Position numbers and translations under genes: made by a program. Source: Stagonosporopsis chrysanthemi (taxonomy: Eukaryota; Ascomycota; Dothideomycetes; Pleosporales; Didymellaceae). From it: a stretch of 64,000 nt of DNA. The stretch spans positions 52,846 to 116,845 of the forward strand of contig JAFISE010000105.1 in NCBI GenBank assembly GCA_022560025.1. Direction: 5' to 3'. Under the pieces are notes generated by a model that did not search any database, was not told the DNA's origin, and saw nothing but the letters and a program-made list of their open reading frames with translations. Below are positions 9,363-20,466 of this stretch, piece by piece (position 1 is the stretch's first letter; the number at the start of each line of letters is the position of its first letter).

Positions 9363-11444
9363 TCATGTGAACCACTTCGAGTACGCCCAGCGTATCCTCT
9401 CCACCACCTTCTGCTGCTTCTCCAGCCCGCTCCTCACGTCGACCAGCTCGTCAATCTCCACCAGAAACTCGTGGAAGATGCGCCTCGGCAGGATGCCGCT
9501 CGCAGCCTGTCGCAGCAGATGCACCTCGCAGAGCAGCAGCCCGTGATCTTGGTACGACATCTCGCCGAACTCAGTGGGCCTGGCGGCCGTCAAGATGCGG
9601 TCGATGTTCCTCAGGATCAGCAGCAGCTGGCCCTGCTTTGCCCACTGCTGCACGCCCTTGCGGCTGCTGAAGACGCCCCTCAGCCAGCGGTACACGCCAA
9701 TGGACACGAGCACGCCGGGCGTGAGACCGATGAAGCCGAAGAGCAGCTCCTGGCTCTTCAGAATGCTGTCAATGCCGCTCATGGCGACCTCAACATCGAC
9801 TTTGGTCTTCTGCACCTGGATCAACAGCGCGCTGGCAAGATTCCCCACAATAGCCCCCTTGACCGGGCTCTGAATGTCCTTCTCGTACGACCTGAGCACC
9901 GTGGTCAGGTCGCCTTCCCTGACCTTGGCCTTGATGTCGGCGATCTGCGACTCGTTCAGGGCGGGGCCATCCGGGTTCTTGACCGCAAAGTCAACGACCA
10001 TGCGCTCCAGGCTCGCGCGGTCAGACTCGAGACTGCGCTTGCTCATGATGGACACCTCGCTCTCCTCGTCGTGCCGGATCGTGCCAATGACCTTCTTGGT
10101 TGGCTCGACGACCCAGTTCGACCAGAAGTCAATCACCGTCTGCCCAAAGTCTCGAATCCATGCTTTGATCTCTTCTTGGCGGTTGACGGCGATGCGCAGG
10201 ATGGTTGTGCTGGACAGGAGAAGGATTGTAGCTGGGAGCCAGTACCGGACCAGACGAGACGGCCGTCCGTTGTCCTTGACGACAGCATTGAAGTGAGTCT
10301 TGTAGGTCGGCAGCGCGTGTTCCAGCAGGTACCGCAGGCGTTCGGCGACGTCTGCTGGCTTCAGCGCCGTCGCCGCTTGGTGGGCAGACGCATCGTGCAG
10401 CTCGTAGTAGTGGTCGTCCTGGGTGATGCCGGCGACCGACTCGTCGAACTTATCGACCGACAACTCGGCCGAATTGACCGTCTGAATCACCGCATCCATC
10501 AATGCAATGCTCTTCGTAACCACCGCCTTCCACTCGTGCTTGTTATCGTGCGTGCCAAACGGATGCGGCGAATGCAGCCCCTCGTCGTGAATGTTTTCAT
10601 TGCTCAGCCCCTCCCCCAGCAACACCCCCAGCGCATTCGCGTTCACGAGCCGTATCTTCTTCAGCGCCGCGCGCTTCCTGCGGCCCTCATTCCGCACCAG
10701 CGCCAGCGGACTCACCACCCTGCGCTGGATATTCGCCACGCTGCGCTCCTGCACCGACTGCTTGACCAGCCCGTAGAACTGGCGCCAGCCGTCCGCCGTC
10801 GCCCCGCCGCGCGACCGCACGTCGTGGTAGATGTCGCGCGCCCAGTGCCACACCCGCAGCGGCGACGTCTGCACCGAGTACAGCCCCGCGAACCGGTACG
10901 TCGACAGCACGTCGTCCCAGTACCACACGTCGTCTTCCAGCGGGATCGTCTGCGCGAGAATCGTGTTCAGCACCTCGCCATACGCCTGCGTCGTCGCCTT
11001 GCTGAGCAGCAGCCACTCGAGCTCGTGCTCGTAGCTGGCGTCGCTGCCGTTACCACTACCACCACTGCCACTACCACCACTACCACTACCACTACCACCA
11101 CTACCACCACTACCACTACCACCACTACCACTACCACCACTACCACTCCTCCCATCATCCGCCGCAAACCACTGCGCGCACGTCGCACAGCTGCGGGAAA
11201 AGTCGGCGCGCCCCAGCGTCTCAACGATGCGGTCCCCCGGCACAAGCGACGACTTGGCGCTCGCCGTCGCCGACAGGCTCTTGATGAGGGTCTGCAGGTG
11301 CGCGATGCGCGCCGCCTTGGCCGGGTCGTGGGCGTCGGCCGCGCTGAGCGGGGAAAAGCCCGCGCCGGGGCTGTGCGCCGCCGAGAGCTGCAGCCGGTCG
11401 AGGGCGCCGTCGATGCGCCGGATTTGGTCGACCACGAAGGACAT
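9363..11444 (-). CDS. NCA2: NCA2-like mitochondrial protein
   Basis: This is a homologue of yeast Nca2 (nuclear control of ATPase 2), a mitochondrial membrane protein needed for correct expression of the mitochondrially encoded ATP synthase subunits 6 and 8. The single open frame gives 693 residues from MSFVVDQIRRIDG at 11444. This ATG is preferred over the frame's upstream extension to 11708, which is low complexity. The family core is visible in the C-terminal half, including ESQIADIKAKVREGDLT, SPVKGAIVGNLASALLIQ and the FGFIGLTPGVLVS segment. Membrane segments are predicted near residues 398-417 and 566-588. An odd feature is an almost pure Gly/Ser stretch at residues 100-134. The opposite strand has a 767-codon open frame that is only a shadow. 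Confidence 0.9.
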   Translation of the reverse strand: MSFVVDQIRRIDGALDRLQLSAAHSPGAGFSPLSAADAHDPAKAARIAHLQTLIKSLSATASAKSSLVPGDRIVETLGRADFSRSCATCAQWFAADDGRSGSGGSGSGGSGSGGSGGSGSGSGGSGSGGSGNGSDASYEHELEWLLLSKATTQAYGEVLNTILAQTIPLEDDVWYWDDVLSTYRFAGLYSVQTSPLRVWHWARDIYHDVRSRGGATADGWRQFYGLVKQSVQERSVANIQRRVVSPLALVRNEGRRKRAALKKIRLVNANALGVLLGEGLSNENIHDEGLHSPHPFGTHDNKHEWKAVVTKSIALMDAVIQTVNSAELSVDKFDESVAGITQDDHYYELHDASAHQAATALKPADVAERLRYLLEHALPTYKTHFNAVVKDNGRPSRLVRYWLPATILLLSSTTILRIAVNRQEEIKAWIRDFGQTVIDFWSNWVVEPTKKVIGTIRHDEESEVSIMSKRSLESDRASLERMVVDFAVKNPDGPALNESQIADIKAKVREGDLTTVLRSYEKDIQSPVKGAIVGNLASALLIQVQKTKVDVEVAMSGIDSILKSQELLFGFIGLTPGVLVSIGVYRWLRGVFSSRKGVQQWAKQGQLLLILRNIDRILTAARPTEFGEMSYQDHGLLLCEVHLLRQAASGILPRRIFHEFLVEIDELVDVRSGLEKQQKVVERIRWAYSKWFT
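11043..11147 (-). repeat. Trinucleotide-type repeat encoding the Gly/Ser linker of NCA2
   Basis: Alternating ACC/ACT-type triplets on the plus strand encode SGSGG-like units on the minus strand at NCA2 residues 100-134. The run stays in frame and separates the N-terminal CATC-containing region from the helical remainder. Confidence 0.9.
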
Positions 11445-11827
11445 CGTGGGGGCTGCGCGGCGGGGGGCACGCGGGCTGCGGGTTGCGTTGCGTTGGGGGG
11501 TTTGTTGGTTGGGGGACGCCAAGTGCGGTGCGGTGCGGTGCGGGAGATCGGACGCCGGGATGCGGCTGCTGCCGGGGTGACGTATGTATGTATGTCTGTA
11601 TGTACATGTATGTAACCGAGCTTCGCGCCAGTCACATGCACCACCGCACGATTTATTTATTACATATGTAGAGGTCGTTGGCACTATTATCTTATCACTC
11701 AAGAGCATGTATGTATGTAGACATATATATGAATCATTTCCGGTATTACAAGCACCATCTCCCTCTTGCTATGTACAGTACATCCCAACACCCTCCCTCC
11801 CCCACAAACAGCCAACAAAACACCTCC
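11445..11827. other. Intergenic, no gene seen
   Basis: It is the NCA2 promoter side and the 3' flank of the CFEM gene. A short imperfect ATGT repeat lies at about 11582-11613. Nothing else is supported. Confidence 0.6.
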
Positions 11828-14126
11828 TCACAAGGCCAAAAACGCCACCACCGCACCCAGCACCACATGCCTCGCCTCAACCCCAAACACCGCCGCCGCA
11901 CCCGTAAACTCCGCCGGCGCCGTAGGGCTATACGCCCCGGTACCCGTCGGCTTGAACGTCGCCAGCGTGGTGCCGCTGATGGGGTAGTACGGTGCAGCAC
12001 CGGCGGAGGTGGTGCTGGCGGGCGTCTGCGCGGGCGCGGTGCCCTGCACGAGGCCGACGGGCTCCGTGGGCGACGCGCCCCCCGCCGCGTTGGTCTGCGT
12101 CGTGAAGTGCACCTGTGGGATGGTGAGGGTCGTGGTGCCGTAGACGATGGTGGTGCAGGGCGTGGACGGGGCGGGGGTCTCGGCAGGGACTTGGCCTGTG
12201 ACGCCGCCCGAGGGGACTTCGGGCGCAGGAGTCGTGCCGGGGACTTCGGGGGCGGGCGTCGTGCCTGTTTCGCCAGCGGGGGTGCTGACACCGCCCGCGG
12301 GGGCGGTGGGTGTGGCGGGGGTGGGGTTGAGGGGGATGTAGGTAGGGCAGTCTGTGACGAGGCCGGGGTTCTCGGGGACGTGTTCAGCGCAGATACCGAT
12401 GAGGTATTGGAGGGCCTCGCGGGTCTCGTCGTCGGTGCCGCACCAGGCCGAAACACAGTCGATGACCTGCTTGGTGAAGTCCTTGTTCTTGCAGTAGCAG
12501 GACGCGTCGGCGTTGTTCTTGCAGTCGCCAGACACCTCGAGCCACGTGTTCATGCACTTGGGCAGGACATCCGGGGGGCTGACCGGCGGCGCAGGAGGGC
12601 TAGAAGGCGCGGGGACACCAGTGGTGAGGATGATGCTGCTGGAAGCAGGAGGAGTGACGACAGCAGTGGTACCCTCGCACGACTCGCCGTAGCTGCCATC
12701 GCAGGCCGGAGCGCTGGGGCTCTCGGAAACGGGGGGCTGAGCAGGGGTCGTCTCCTCTGTGGGAGGTGCGGTGGTTGCAGGAGCAGAGCTGTTGGTAAAA
12801 GGAGCAGTAGACAGAATGGGTGTCTCGGCGGGAGCGGAAGTGACAACAGTGGTGCCCTCGCAGGACTCTTGACCGTAGCCGCCGCAAGGAGTCTCGGTAA
12901 CAGGAGGAGCGGATGTAGCAGGAGNNNNNNNNNNNNNNNNNNNNNNNNNNNNNNNNNNNNNNNNNNNNNNNNNNNNNNNNNNNNNNNNNNNNNNNNNNNN
13001 NNNNNNNNNNNNNNNNNNNNGGAGTCTCAGTGGCAGGAGTCTCAGTGGCAGGAGTCTCAGTGGCAGGAGTCTCAGTGGCAGGAGTCTCAGTGGCAGGAGT
13101 CTCAGTGGCAGGAGTCTCAGTGGCAGGAGTCTCAGTAGCGGGAGCAGAAGAAACGACCGTAGTACCCTCGCATGACTCCTGTCCATACCCACCGCAAGGC
13201 GTCTCTGGAGTCTCGGTAGCGGGAGGAGTGGGCACAGAGGCATCGGTCGAGGGGACCTCAGTCGCAGGAGCAGAAGTGGCCGGGGGGCAGTTCTCACCTC
13301 CGTCACAGGGAGGTGCGGCGCTGGAAGTAGCGGGAGGGCAGTTCTCACCACCATCGCAAGGAGGCGCGGCGCTGGACGTAGCCGGGGGCTGGGTGTTGCA
13401 CTGCTCGCCATCGCATGACGGGGTGGAGCTGGGAGGGGCCGCAGATGTAAAGGGCGCAGAAACGACGGGGGCCGACGACGCCGGCTGGGAAATCACTGGT
13501 GCTGAAGACGCAGGAATTTCGGGGGGAGAGGGAGGGGACGGCGGGTTGTAGCCCTGGCCCGGGTTGCAGTCGAAGCCGATGTTGTGGAAGCCAATCTCGC
13601 ATTCCTTGTCCGACTTGTCGTGCTTGGGCAGGTAGACGTCGACTGACTTGGCACCACCGCACTGGGTGTTCTGGATAGTAGATCCGGACGACTTGCAGGG
13701 TGCGACCTGCTTACACTTTGATCCATCCTCCATGTGGTAGTGGAGCTCGATGTCGACATCATACTCAACCGACACATCAATGTGTGTGATGGAGAAACCA
13801 GACTTTCGCTTGTTACAGCCGAAAGACGCCGGCTTCGTCTTGCTCACTTTGTTCTTGATGCACTTGGAGCCGAATGTGCGACGGGTGAGGTGATCACGCT
13901 TGCCGAACGAGTTGGAGCACTTCCACCCGCCAGTGAAGTCGAAATCACCGTAGTTGAAGTTGGAGTCGCCGTCCTTCAGATCTGACCAGTCGAAACCACC
14001 CTTCTGCTTGTCACTACACTCGTTGTCGTTGTAGTTGGGCGAGTTGAACGGGTTGCCGAACATGTTCCATGTTGCTGTGGCGTGGCCAATCAGGCCAGTG
14101 GCGAGGACAATTTGAGAAACCTTCAT
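11828..14126 (-). CDS. CFEM-domain, GPI-anchored, repeat-rich surface protein (assembly gap inside)
   Basis: The N-terminal part (13021-14126) begins with a signal peptide, MKVSQIVLATGLIGHATA. A Cys-containing domain of about 190 residues follows, then Pro/Ser/Thr-rich repeats with two PPCDGGENCPPAT units, a CGGYGQESCEGTTVV unit and an ETPAT array that runs into 96 Ns. After the gap (11828-12924) come a second CGGYGQESCEGTTVV unit, a related CDGSYGESCEGTT unit and a CFEM-like domain. The CFEM cysteines lie at about 12355-12556 (C-x10-C-x7-C-x-C-x11-C-x4-C pattern). A Thr/Pro-rich stalk and a hydrophobic C-terminal tail suited to GPI addition close the protein. CFEM proteins act at the fungal cell surface, some in haem or iron uptake or virulence. 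The two halves are in different frames as assembled, so the N-run length is not the true gap length. Confidence 0.85.
12925..13020. other. Assembly gap (96 N)
   Basis: Ninety-six Ns fall exactly within the 15-bp ETPAT repeat array. Because 96 is a multiple of three yet the coding frames on the two sides differ, the real missing length must differ from 96 by a number not divisible by three. Confidence 0.98.
13021..13140 (-). repeat. 15-bp tandem repeat encoding ETPAT
   Basis: Eight copies of ggagtctcagtggca, the last one slightly changed, encode repeated Glu-Thr-Pro-Ala-Thr on the minus strand. The array borders the assembly gap, so the true copy number is unknown. Confidence 0.97.
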
Positions 14127-15940
14127 AGTGAGGGATGTGTGATAATGCAAAAGAATACAACAATCAATTCAAAGCTCACGTGAAAGTGAATGTCCGGATT
14201 GGAGAATGCAGAAGCGTAGTGTGGAGTGAGGATACAACGAGAGATAATCCAGCACTATAAAAGTGGTCAAAGATAACGAATGACTTTGCCCACCCGGGTT
14301 CGGGAAAGAATGTAGAACGGGGAATTAGGAAGAATGGAACTTGAGGGTTTGTACATCGGGCATGAAAAGAAAGATATACTTACGCCCTCAGCCTTGGGAT
14401 GAAACAACAGCTCGAAACAGTCGCGTAGGATTGGCCAATATTGGGAGGGAGTCAGGTACACAGCCACGGGTGTCGACAGGGCGACCATGTTGCTTGTCGC
14501 GCGCTCTGCAGGTCCACCGGCGGTACCGCACAGCCGTAGCCTGGCCGTCAGGTCTGGTGTGAGGTCGGCCGGGGCTGGAGGCTAAGCGAGGGCGCGTGAA
14601 ACGCACTAGATGGTATGCTTAAGTACACCATCATGCGCGTGAGGGGCCAATGAGTGAGCTCCTGTAGGGTTGGTCGAGTTCCCAAGCGTCAAGTAGATTA
14701 TCCAATACATGCTCAATTGGTTCAGTTGTTTTGCAATGCAGTGCTAACTTTGGACCTGACAGATTGTCGTGAGCAATGGAGTGGCGGCGCTTACACGGTG
14801 CCCGAGAGGGTGACGTCGGGCAAAGGCGACGAGGCCCCGATGCGCCGAGGGTCTCGCCCGCCGCCTTGTCGACCTCCTGCATCCTTCTGACCCACGCTCC
14901 CCTTTGAGTAATCCCGGGGTGCGTTTATATCCCTTTTGAGGTCATCGCCGTTGGTGCGGCCGATACGCTAACCGTAAGCGTCACGCTGTCTTTCCTGAAG
15001 TGCCTGCACGAGCCTACTGTTTCATGTCGACTTCGAATGTCACACCAGCAAAGCCCACAAGCGAACAACAAGCCTCGAACGACATCAGTCACGGTCTCAT
15101 GTTGCCGTATCCAATATGCGCAGGATCGCGGTGACAGTCCACGCGCAATGCGAACGCCAAAGCCTACAACTCTTTGGCAATGCAATCTCAGGCGAAGCTG
15201 CGTTTGCGCACCTGTTGTCTTCGAGGCAAGTGCAGCCTCTCATCAGATGAGTCGACTCAGACGCGACGAGAAGAATGCTGCGCTTGTCAAGACAGTTCCA
15301 CGCGGTAAGTATCCAACACGCCGTTGCTTTTGTTCATGTGCAATGATGGAAGGTCTGAGACTATCGATTCAGAGACGATGCGGAATGGACGTTCCGGACT
15401 CAGTGATAAACTTCGATGTGGATCGACTGACACCGCCGCCTCCGTGCGTGCCGTGACTTTGTTGCTTATTTCATCTAGCTCGCCTGACCCTTGCTACCTC
15501 CGAGGAAGCGTGGGAAGGCCACTGCTCAAAGATCCTCAGGGGACGAGAGCATTTATTACATGGGTGGGTTTCTATATTCAGAATCACTGTTCACAGATGG
15601 TGCGAGATTCTTTCATGCGCAAGCGGTGCTGTACCGATTCTTCTTGCGCGTGAGCAACAGCCGGTCCATCTCCTGGGGGCAGAACAAGTGCTCATTTCAC
15701 TCTGCTTAACTTGCTCAAGTCCATTCGGTATCTGGATTTTGTATTCCTTGCCGTAGAGTATGTGATTTAAGACTAACGCCTGCAATGTCTGCTACCCGCT
15801 TTATGCACCGCCCGAACACCCATAAACGATTGGTCATGGTGTAAGGCTCCAAATGGCTCTCCATGGCAACCTCGTCGGTTCGTACTGTCCAGATGAAGGA
15901 TTCTCCCGAGAAAATCAAATGCTTAGACTGTCCTTATTGA
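14127..15940. other. Long intergenic stretch, no gene seen
   Basis: Only short, unrelated frames on both strands. A CTATAAAAG sequence at about 14255 is plus-oriented and has no matching gene. I could not find domains, RNA genes or repeats. Confidence 0.5.
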
Positions 15941-17800
15941 TCAAGACTCCACTGTAATACGAACAGTCTCATCGTATGATTGCTCTTTGAATGCCGACCG
16001 CACCCGAGCATGGCAGTTGTTGGCTGCGCGACTCATGAACGGCACTTGCATGGCACCGATCAATGCAACAAGGGCAGATGCCCACCAAGCCAGAGGTGTG
16101 AAGCGGATTTCGATCGACAGACCGTACAGCAATCCTGCAATAGGACTCGCGACACTTCGGCAAGCTGCTCCAGTCGATGCTGCGAGGCCGTTGATCCTAC
16201 CAAGATGCGACTTATCTGGTGCTGCCTCTTTGATCATGATGAGTAGAAGAGGGAAAGCAAGGATAGAGGTGAGATTCCGGATAGTCAACGCGGCAAATAT
16301 CCCCGGGAAGACGAACTTTGGTGGCAAAAGCTGCAAGAATGGTACAACAAAGTACGCGACAGGGTGCACAAGAGTAACCATGAGCAGGAGACGCCACACA
16401 CCGAAGAGATCCGCCAGTAACGGGAAGACGATAGCTTGAACCGCGAGTTGAATAACGCCGTTGATCGAAAGGATCAGACCAACTTGTTGTGTCGACAACC
16501 CCAATCCACCGCCCAGAGCGGTGAATGATAGTCCTTGAGCGTGAACGTCGTCGGCCCGTTTGTCTTGCAGAAAGATAGGTATCAGGTGGTCGTAGGTCAT
16601 ACTGTGGTACGTGAATATCGACAAGGCGATAATAAAAGTAATGACAGTCTTGGTGAAAGCTTTCTCTTGGGACGGCTGCTCGATCCAGTCGCCGTTTGCG
16701 TGAACTCGCCACATGTCGTCGTGCTGCACTTCAACTGAGTTAAAAGTGCCATACGACTCGGAAGACAAATCCACGGGAGCGTCGGCCATAGCTCCTTGGG
16801 CAGTGAGACCCGAGTATCTCCTTGGCCGTGTTCGGTGTCCATTGACTTGATCTGAGATCAGCGGCGTCGTCAAGGTAGCTGAATCGTCATCGGCTGCATA
16901 GTCTTTGGGTCGCTTGTCGGGATGCGTCTCTTCCAGAAGAAAGTAGGCCATGACCATCGAGATGACAAGCAGAAAGGCGCAAATAAGGTTGGGTAGGAGG
17001 TATGGAAACGTCGCAAACAGACCTTCTGAGCTGAACAATGTCGGGAAGTTCTCAGCAGGCTGCGAAAATATGCCACCGATGGAAGCTACAAAGTCAGTAC
17101 GCAACACGAAGCTGAATCTTGCGGGTATCACTCTTACGGCCAATTATTGTTCCAATGCTCCAGACAAACGGCATGACGGCGTATGCCCGTGGTTCATGCT
17201 CGGGATTCCGAACCAGCTCACCAACCATGGTTTGAATCACTCCTGCGGACCGTTAACGACTTCCTCTTCAAACAACCTCAACATGCAGCGTGTCCGTACC
17301 GATGTTGCCGTTCAGTGCACCGCCTGCGATTCTCCCGGCGAGAGCAACCCAGAAGTTGGGTGCAAATCCAACGAGCAAGAGGGAAGTGATAGTGCCTGCG
17401 CATCCGACGAAGACGACGGGCTTGCGACCGATCCTGTCAGACAGTGCGCCCCAGAACATACCACTGCATGCTTCAGCCTGCAAAGACATTAGCGATACCG
17501 ATAACCACGAGGAAACGAATTTACCAGCGAGAAGGCAGAGATCAGCAGCCCAGCAAAAAAGGGCGCATTGGATTCTGAAGACACTTCGAAGCTCAAGACA
17601 AGCTTCCACGCATACGGCAGTATACTTGTCAGGGCGATCGGCTCCGCGACTCGCACAAGGGCTGCGGGGATGCATTAGTCACATGGGATTGTATAAGTGT
17701 GACGTAGGTTGTTCTTACCGAGAAGGAACAGCTGAGCTGCGGGAAATGCATTCTCGTCGGTCGGTCGAGCGCTGGTTCTTCGTTTGGTGAGAAAAGACAT
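15941..17800 (-). CDS. MFS transporter, ZIFL/YCR023C-like DHA1 type
   Basis: This is a 12-TM major facilitator of the drug:H+ antiporter-like group that includes yeast Ycr023c and plant ZIF-like proteins; the substrate is unknown. Five minus-strand exons were joined: 17719-17800, 17525-17661, 17300-17477, 17138-17242 and 15941-17085. They make 548 residues with all phases agreeing. Key motifs are motif A in GALSDRIGRKPVVF, then GRIAGGALNGNIGVIQTMVGEL, which is characteristic of this group. A long hydrophilic loop around WRVHANGDW separates the two six-helix halves. The gene is divergent from the ATP-grasp gene at 18679, about 0.9 kb away, so the two may share a promoter region. Confidence 0.88.
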
Positions 17801-18678
17801 ATCCTGCAACCTGAGTTGGATCTTACGGCTTCGCCACCACGCAGCGTCCACAAGCTCGGAGGAAGAGAATCTGTGTTAGTAGAGCTTTCTTCTGCGTATG
17901 GCCCTAAACCCAGATCAAGCACAACAGAAACTGAATGCGGGAAGCGTATTAGTAAGAGAGTAGTGAGTGAAACCGGGGAATGAGGGATGATGCTGAGTTG
18001 AGGGGAAAGTTCGCTCAAAACAGCTCGCCGCTTCTGCACGAAGGGTCGTCGGCGCGAGCGCCGATTGGTGCTTGGCAGAGAAAGCGATAATGCGGTGTGG
18101 CCCGTCCAGAGCTTCGACCGCAAACACAATCCAACCTCTCTACGTCCACCCTTCGTCATTACAGAGCAGAGTATGCACAGCTTCCGCCCTTCACACGTCT
18201 CACCCGTCTCAAGCCCGTTACAGCAAAGTCGTGTGGAGTTGCACGGGTACTTCCCGGCTTAGCTACATATTCCCTGCATGGCAGGCGTAGCCGAGACGCT
18301 AGCGCGCTTTCTGCCAAGGAAGCACCCAGCAAAGCTCAACAGCCACTGCTCGACAGCCATCGCTCGTTGATGCCACTGTGCCATGATCGTATAGCTTCGG
18401 GTCTCAAGACTCAGCGCTAGATTGGCCCGCCTGCCTGATGTACTTCTTCATTCTGTTGGTATGTGTACCTTCCGTGTGAAAAGGCCAGAACGCTCCGACC
18501 TCGGCTGAACTCCAGATCGGATGCGCCCTCACCACAACTGTTCTCTACACTATTTGCACCTCTTTTTGAGGCCTTACGTTGACTTTGTCCGATGTTTACA
18601 CAACGCGCTCGCACTGCAGGCCTGCAAATTGCGAGAGCACAATCAAAGCTTTGGCGGGCTACTCTTTCGATATCCACT
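17801..18678. other. Divergent intergenic region
   Basis: It lies between the MFS transporter start (minus) and the ATP-grasp start (plus). No gene is supported. The stretch 18592-18678 is open and in frame with the ATP-grasp protein and may be an N-terminal extension. Confidence 0.5.
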
Positions 18679-19864
18679 ATGACGCAGCAACGAGTCGCAG
18701 TGCTCTACCAGGCTTTGGAACCGCCAGTGGTCAACGGAGTCAGAAAACCAAAGAAGCCGGGTGGTGAGATGCTCAGACAACATAACGTAGAGACCAAACT
18801 AACCGGGTCAAGGCTACCAAGACTCGGGTGCTGACATTGCGTATGTTTTGCAGAATGTTTGTCGAATTCCTGTTGCCTCACCAGTCAGAACCGCAAATGC
18901 AGCAAAGGATAGCGACTGGTGCTTTCCCGACACCGAAGAAGGTATATTGAGCGCTATCAAGGCTGGGGCAACACATCTCTGGGCGAACACAACTTTATTC
19001 GCAACGCACCCGCTCCAAAGTTCTGCACTACTTTCAGAATTTGCAGAGTCAGTATCTCTTGTTGGTCAGCCTCCAAAATTAGTTGAAGCCTATGACGATA
19101 AGGCCGTGGTATACGAGATCATGAAATCTCACAGTGGATTCACACTGGCAAAATCTGTAACAGTAACAGCTTCTGATGACCTCCGAACTATACTGGACAG
19201 CCAGAATCTTCAGTATCCGCTCGTAGGCAAGCCTATACGGGGACGTGGTAGCCATGGAGTCAAATTTTGCACAAATGAAGAGACTCTCAATGCACACGCT
19301 CGCGCTCTGTTTGATGAGTCACCGAGGATCATCCTCGAAGAGTATCTGTCAGGAGAAGAGGCAACTGTTACAGTTATGCCACCTTCTGCTTCCAAACCAG
19401 AAGGCTTTTGGGCCTTGCCAATCGTCACCCGTTTCAACCACAGCGATGGCATCGCGCCATACAATGGGACCGTGGCTGTTACCTCGAACTCGAGAGTCGT
19501 CCAGAAGGCAGAGTATGACCAGGACGCAGCATACGAACAAGCTTCAAGGGAGTGCGAGAAGGTTGCGGCACTACTAAAGGCTACTGCGCCTATACGTATC
19601 GATATCAGGCGCTTCAGGAACGGGTCAAATTTTGCGCTCTTTGATGTCAATATGAAGCCAGTAAGTGAGAAAGCTGTTTTAAGATAATGCTTGTATTGAT
19701 ACTAGGACTAGAACATGACGGGTTCAGGCAGACCAGGCAGGGAGGACCAGGCCAGCCTAACAGCAATAGCAGCGGAGAGTCTTGGATGGAGCTACGGACG
19801 GTTACTCAGCGAGATACTCACTTCAGCTCAACCTCTGGCGGCCGTTAGGAAGATCGGGCTCTGA
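18679..19864 (+). CDS. ATP-grasp ligase, D-alanine-D-alanine-ligase-like
   Basis: Fungi have ATP-grasp proteins related to bacterial D-Ala-D-Ala ligase whose substrate is not known to me; they would join a carboxylate to an amine using ATP. Three exons are inferred: 18679-18763, 18813-19660 and 19712-19864, giving 361 residues. The first intron has a GTGAGA donor and a CTAAC branch, the second a GTAAGT donor. Visible motifs are KPIRGRGSHGVKFC (ATP-binding loop), EEYLSGEEATVTVMPPS, IRIDIRR and the metal-binding FDVNMKPNMTGSGRPG. This last motif is restored only by splicing to the acceptor ending at 19711. An in-frame ATG at 18592 would add 29 basic residues resembling a mitochondrial presequence; I chose 18679 because MTQQRVAVLYQ matches the usual family start. 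Confidence 0.87.
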
Positions 19865-20466
19865 TGCATCAACAGACATGTGCAAAACCGCACTTGACAT
19901 GTTAGTGTTTTCTAATGGCGTCATTCCCTGACACATAATTCGACCGTCTGCACGTTAAATCTATGCTGCTTTCGAAAAGCGCTCAATTCGGGAATGAAAT
20001 GTACACAACTCGGCCTTCAGGCATGAACACCGCTTTTTCCCAGATTTGATAAGCCATGTATGCTTTTCTGGAACTCTTGCTTACACACTCACAGCGCGAA
20101 CGCACCTGAGTTGAGTCGGCTATTAAGGGCGACCGATGTAGTCGCTAGCGTCTAGATCGGTCGAAAGGGTTCGTTACCGTGCATGCTTCGGTGTTTAAGG
20201 ACGAACATAGTTCACGTTCAACCAATCGACGCGTCGCGGACAGTACACCCATCATCAACTAAGGGTCGATGCGCAGAACGCATGGCGATTTGCACATGGA
20301 TCAGATGTGGCGTCGGGAGACTGCGGGGTAGCTCCCGGTGAAAGGCAGGGCTGACCAGCTAGTACTACATCGTCTTAGTATACAATCACACGAGTACATA
20401 AACCCCGCAAGAGCTGGAAATCTGTAGGCAAAGCGACAGAAACCCTCTGGTATCGAAAACTTCAAG
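19865..20466. other. Intergenic, no gene seen
   Basis: No supported gene. It contains the promoter of the GST/AsaB fusion gene. Confidence 0.6.

Noticed and set aside
9312..11615. 767-codon plus-strand frame opposite NCA2
   Set aside because: It is antisense to a conserved protein, lacks domain text, and its poly-Thr stretch is just the reverse reading of the Gly/Ser repeat.
11678..13138. 486-codon plus-strand frame opposite the CFEM gene
   Set aside because: It runs through the N gap and through antisense repeat sequence; the minus strand has signal peptide, CFEM cysteines and GPI tail.
13021..13140. Possible CRISPR-like array
   Set aside because: The 15-bp units are contiguous with no spacers and encode an in-frame peptide repeat in a eukaryotic gene.
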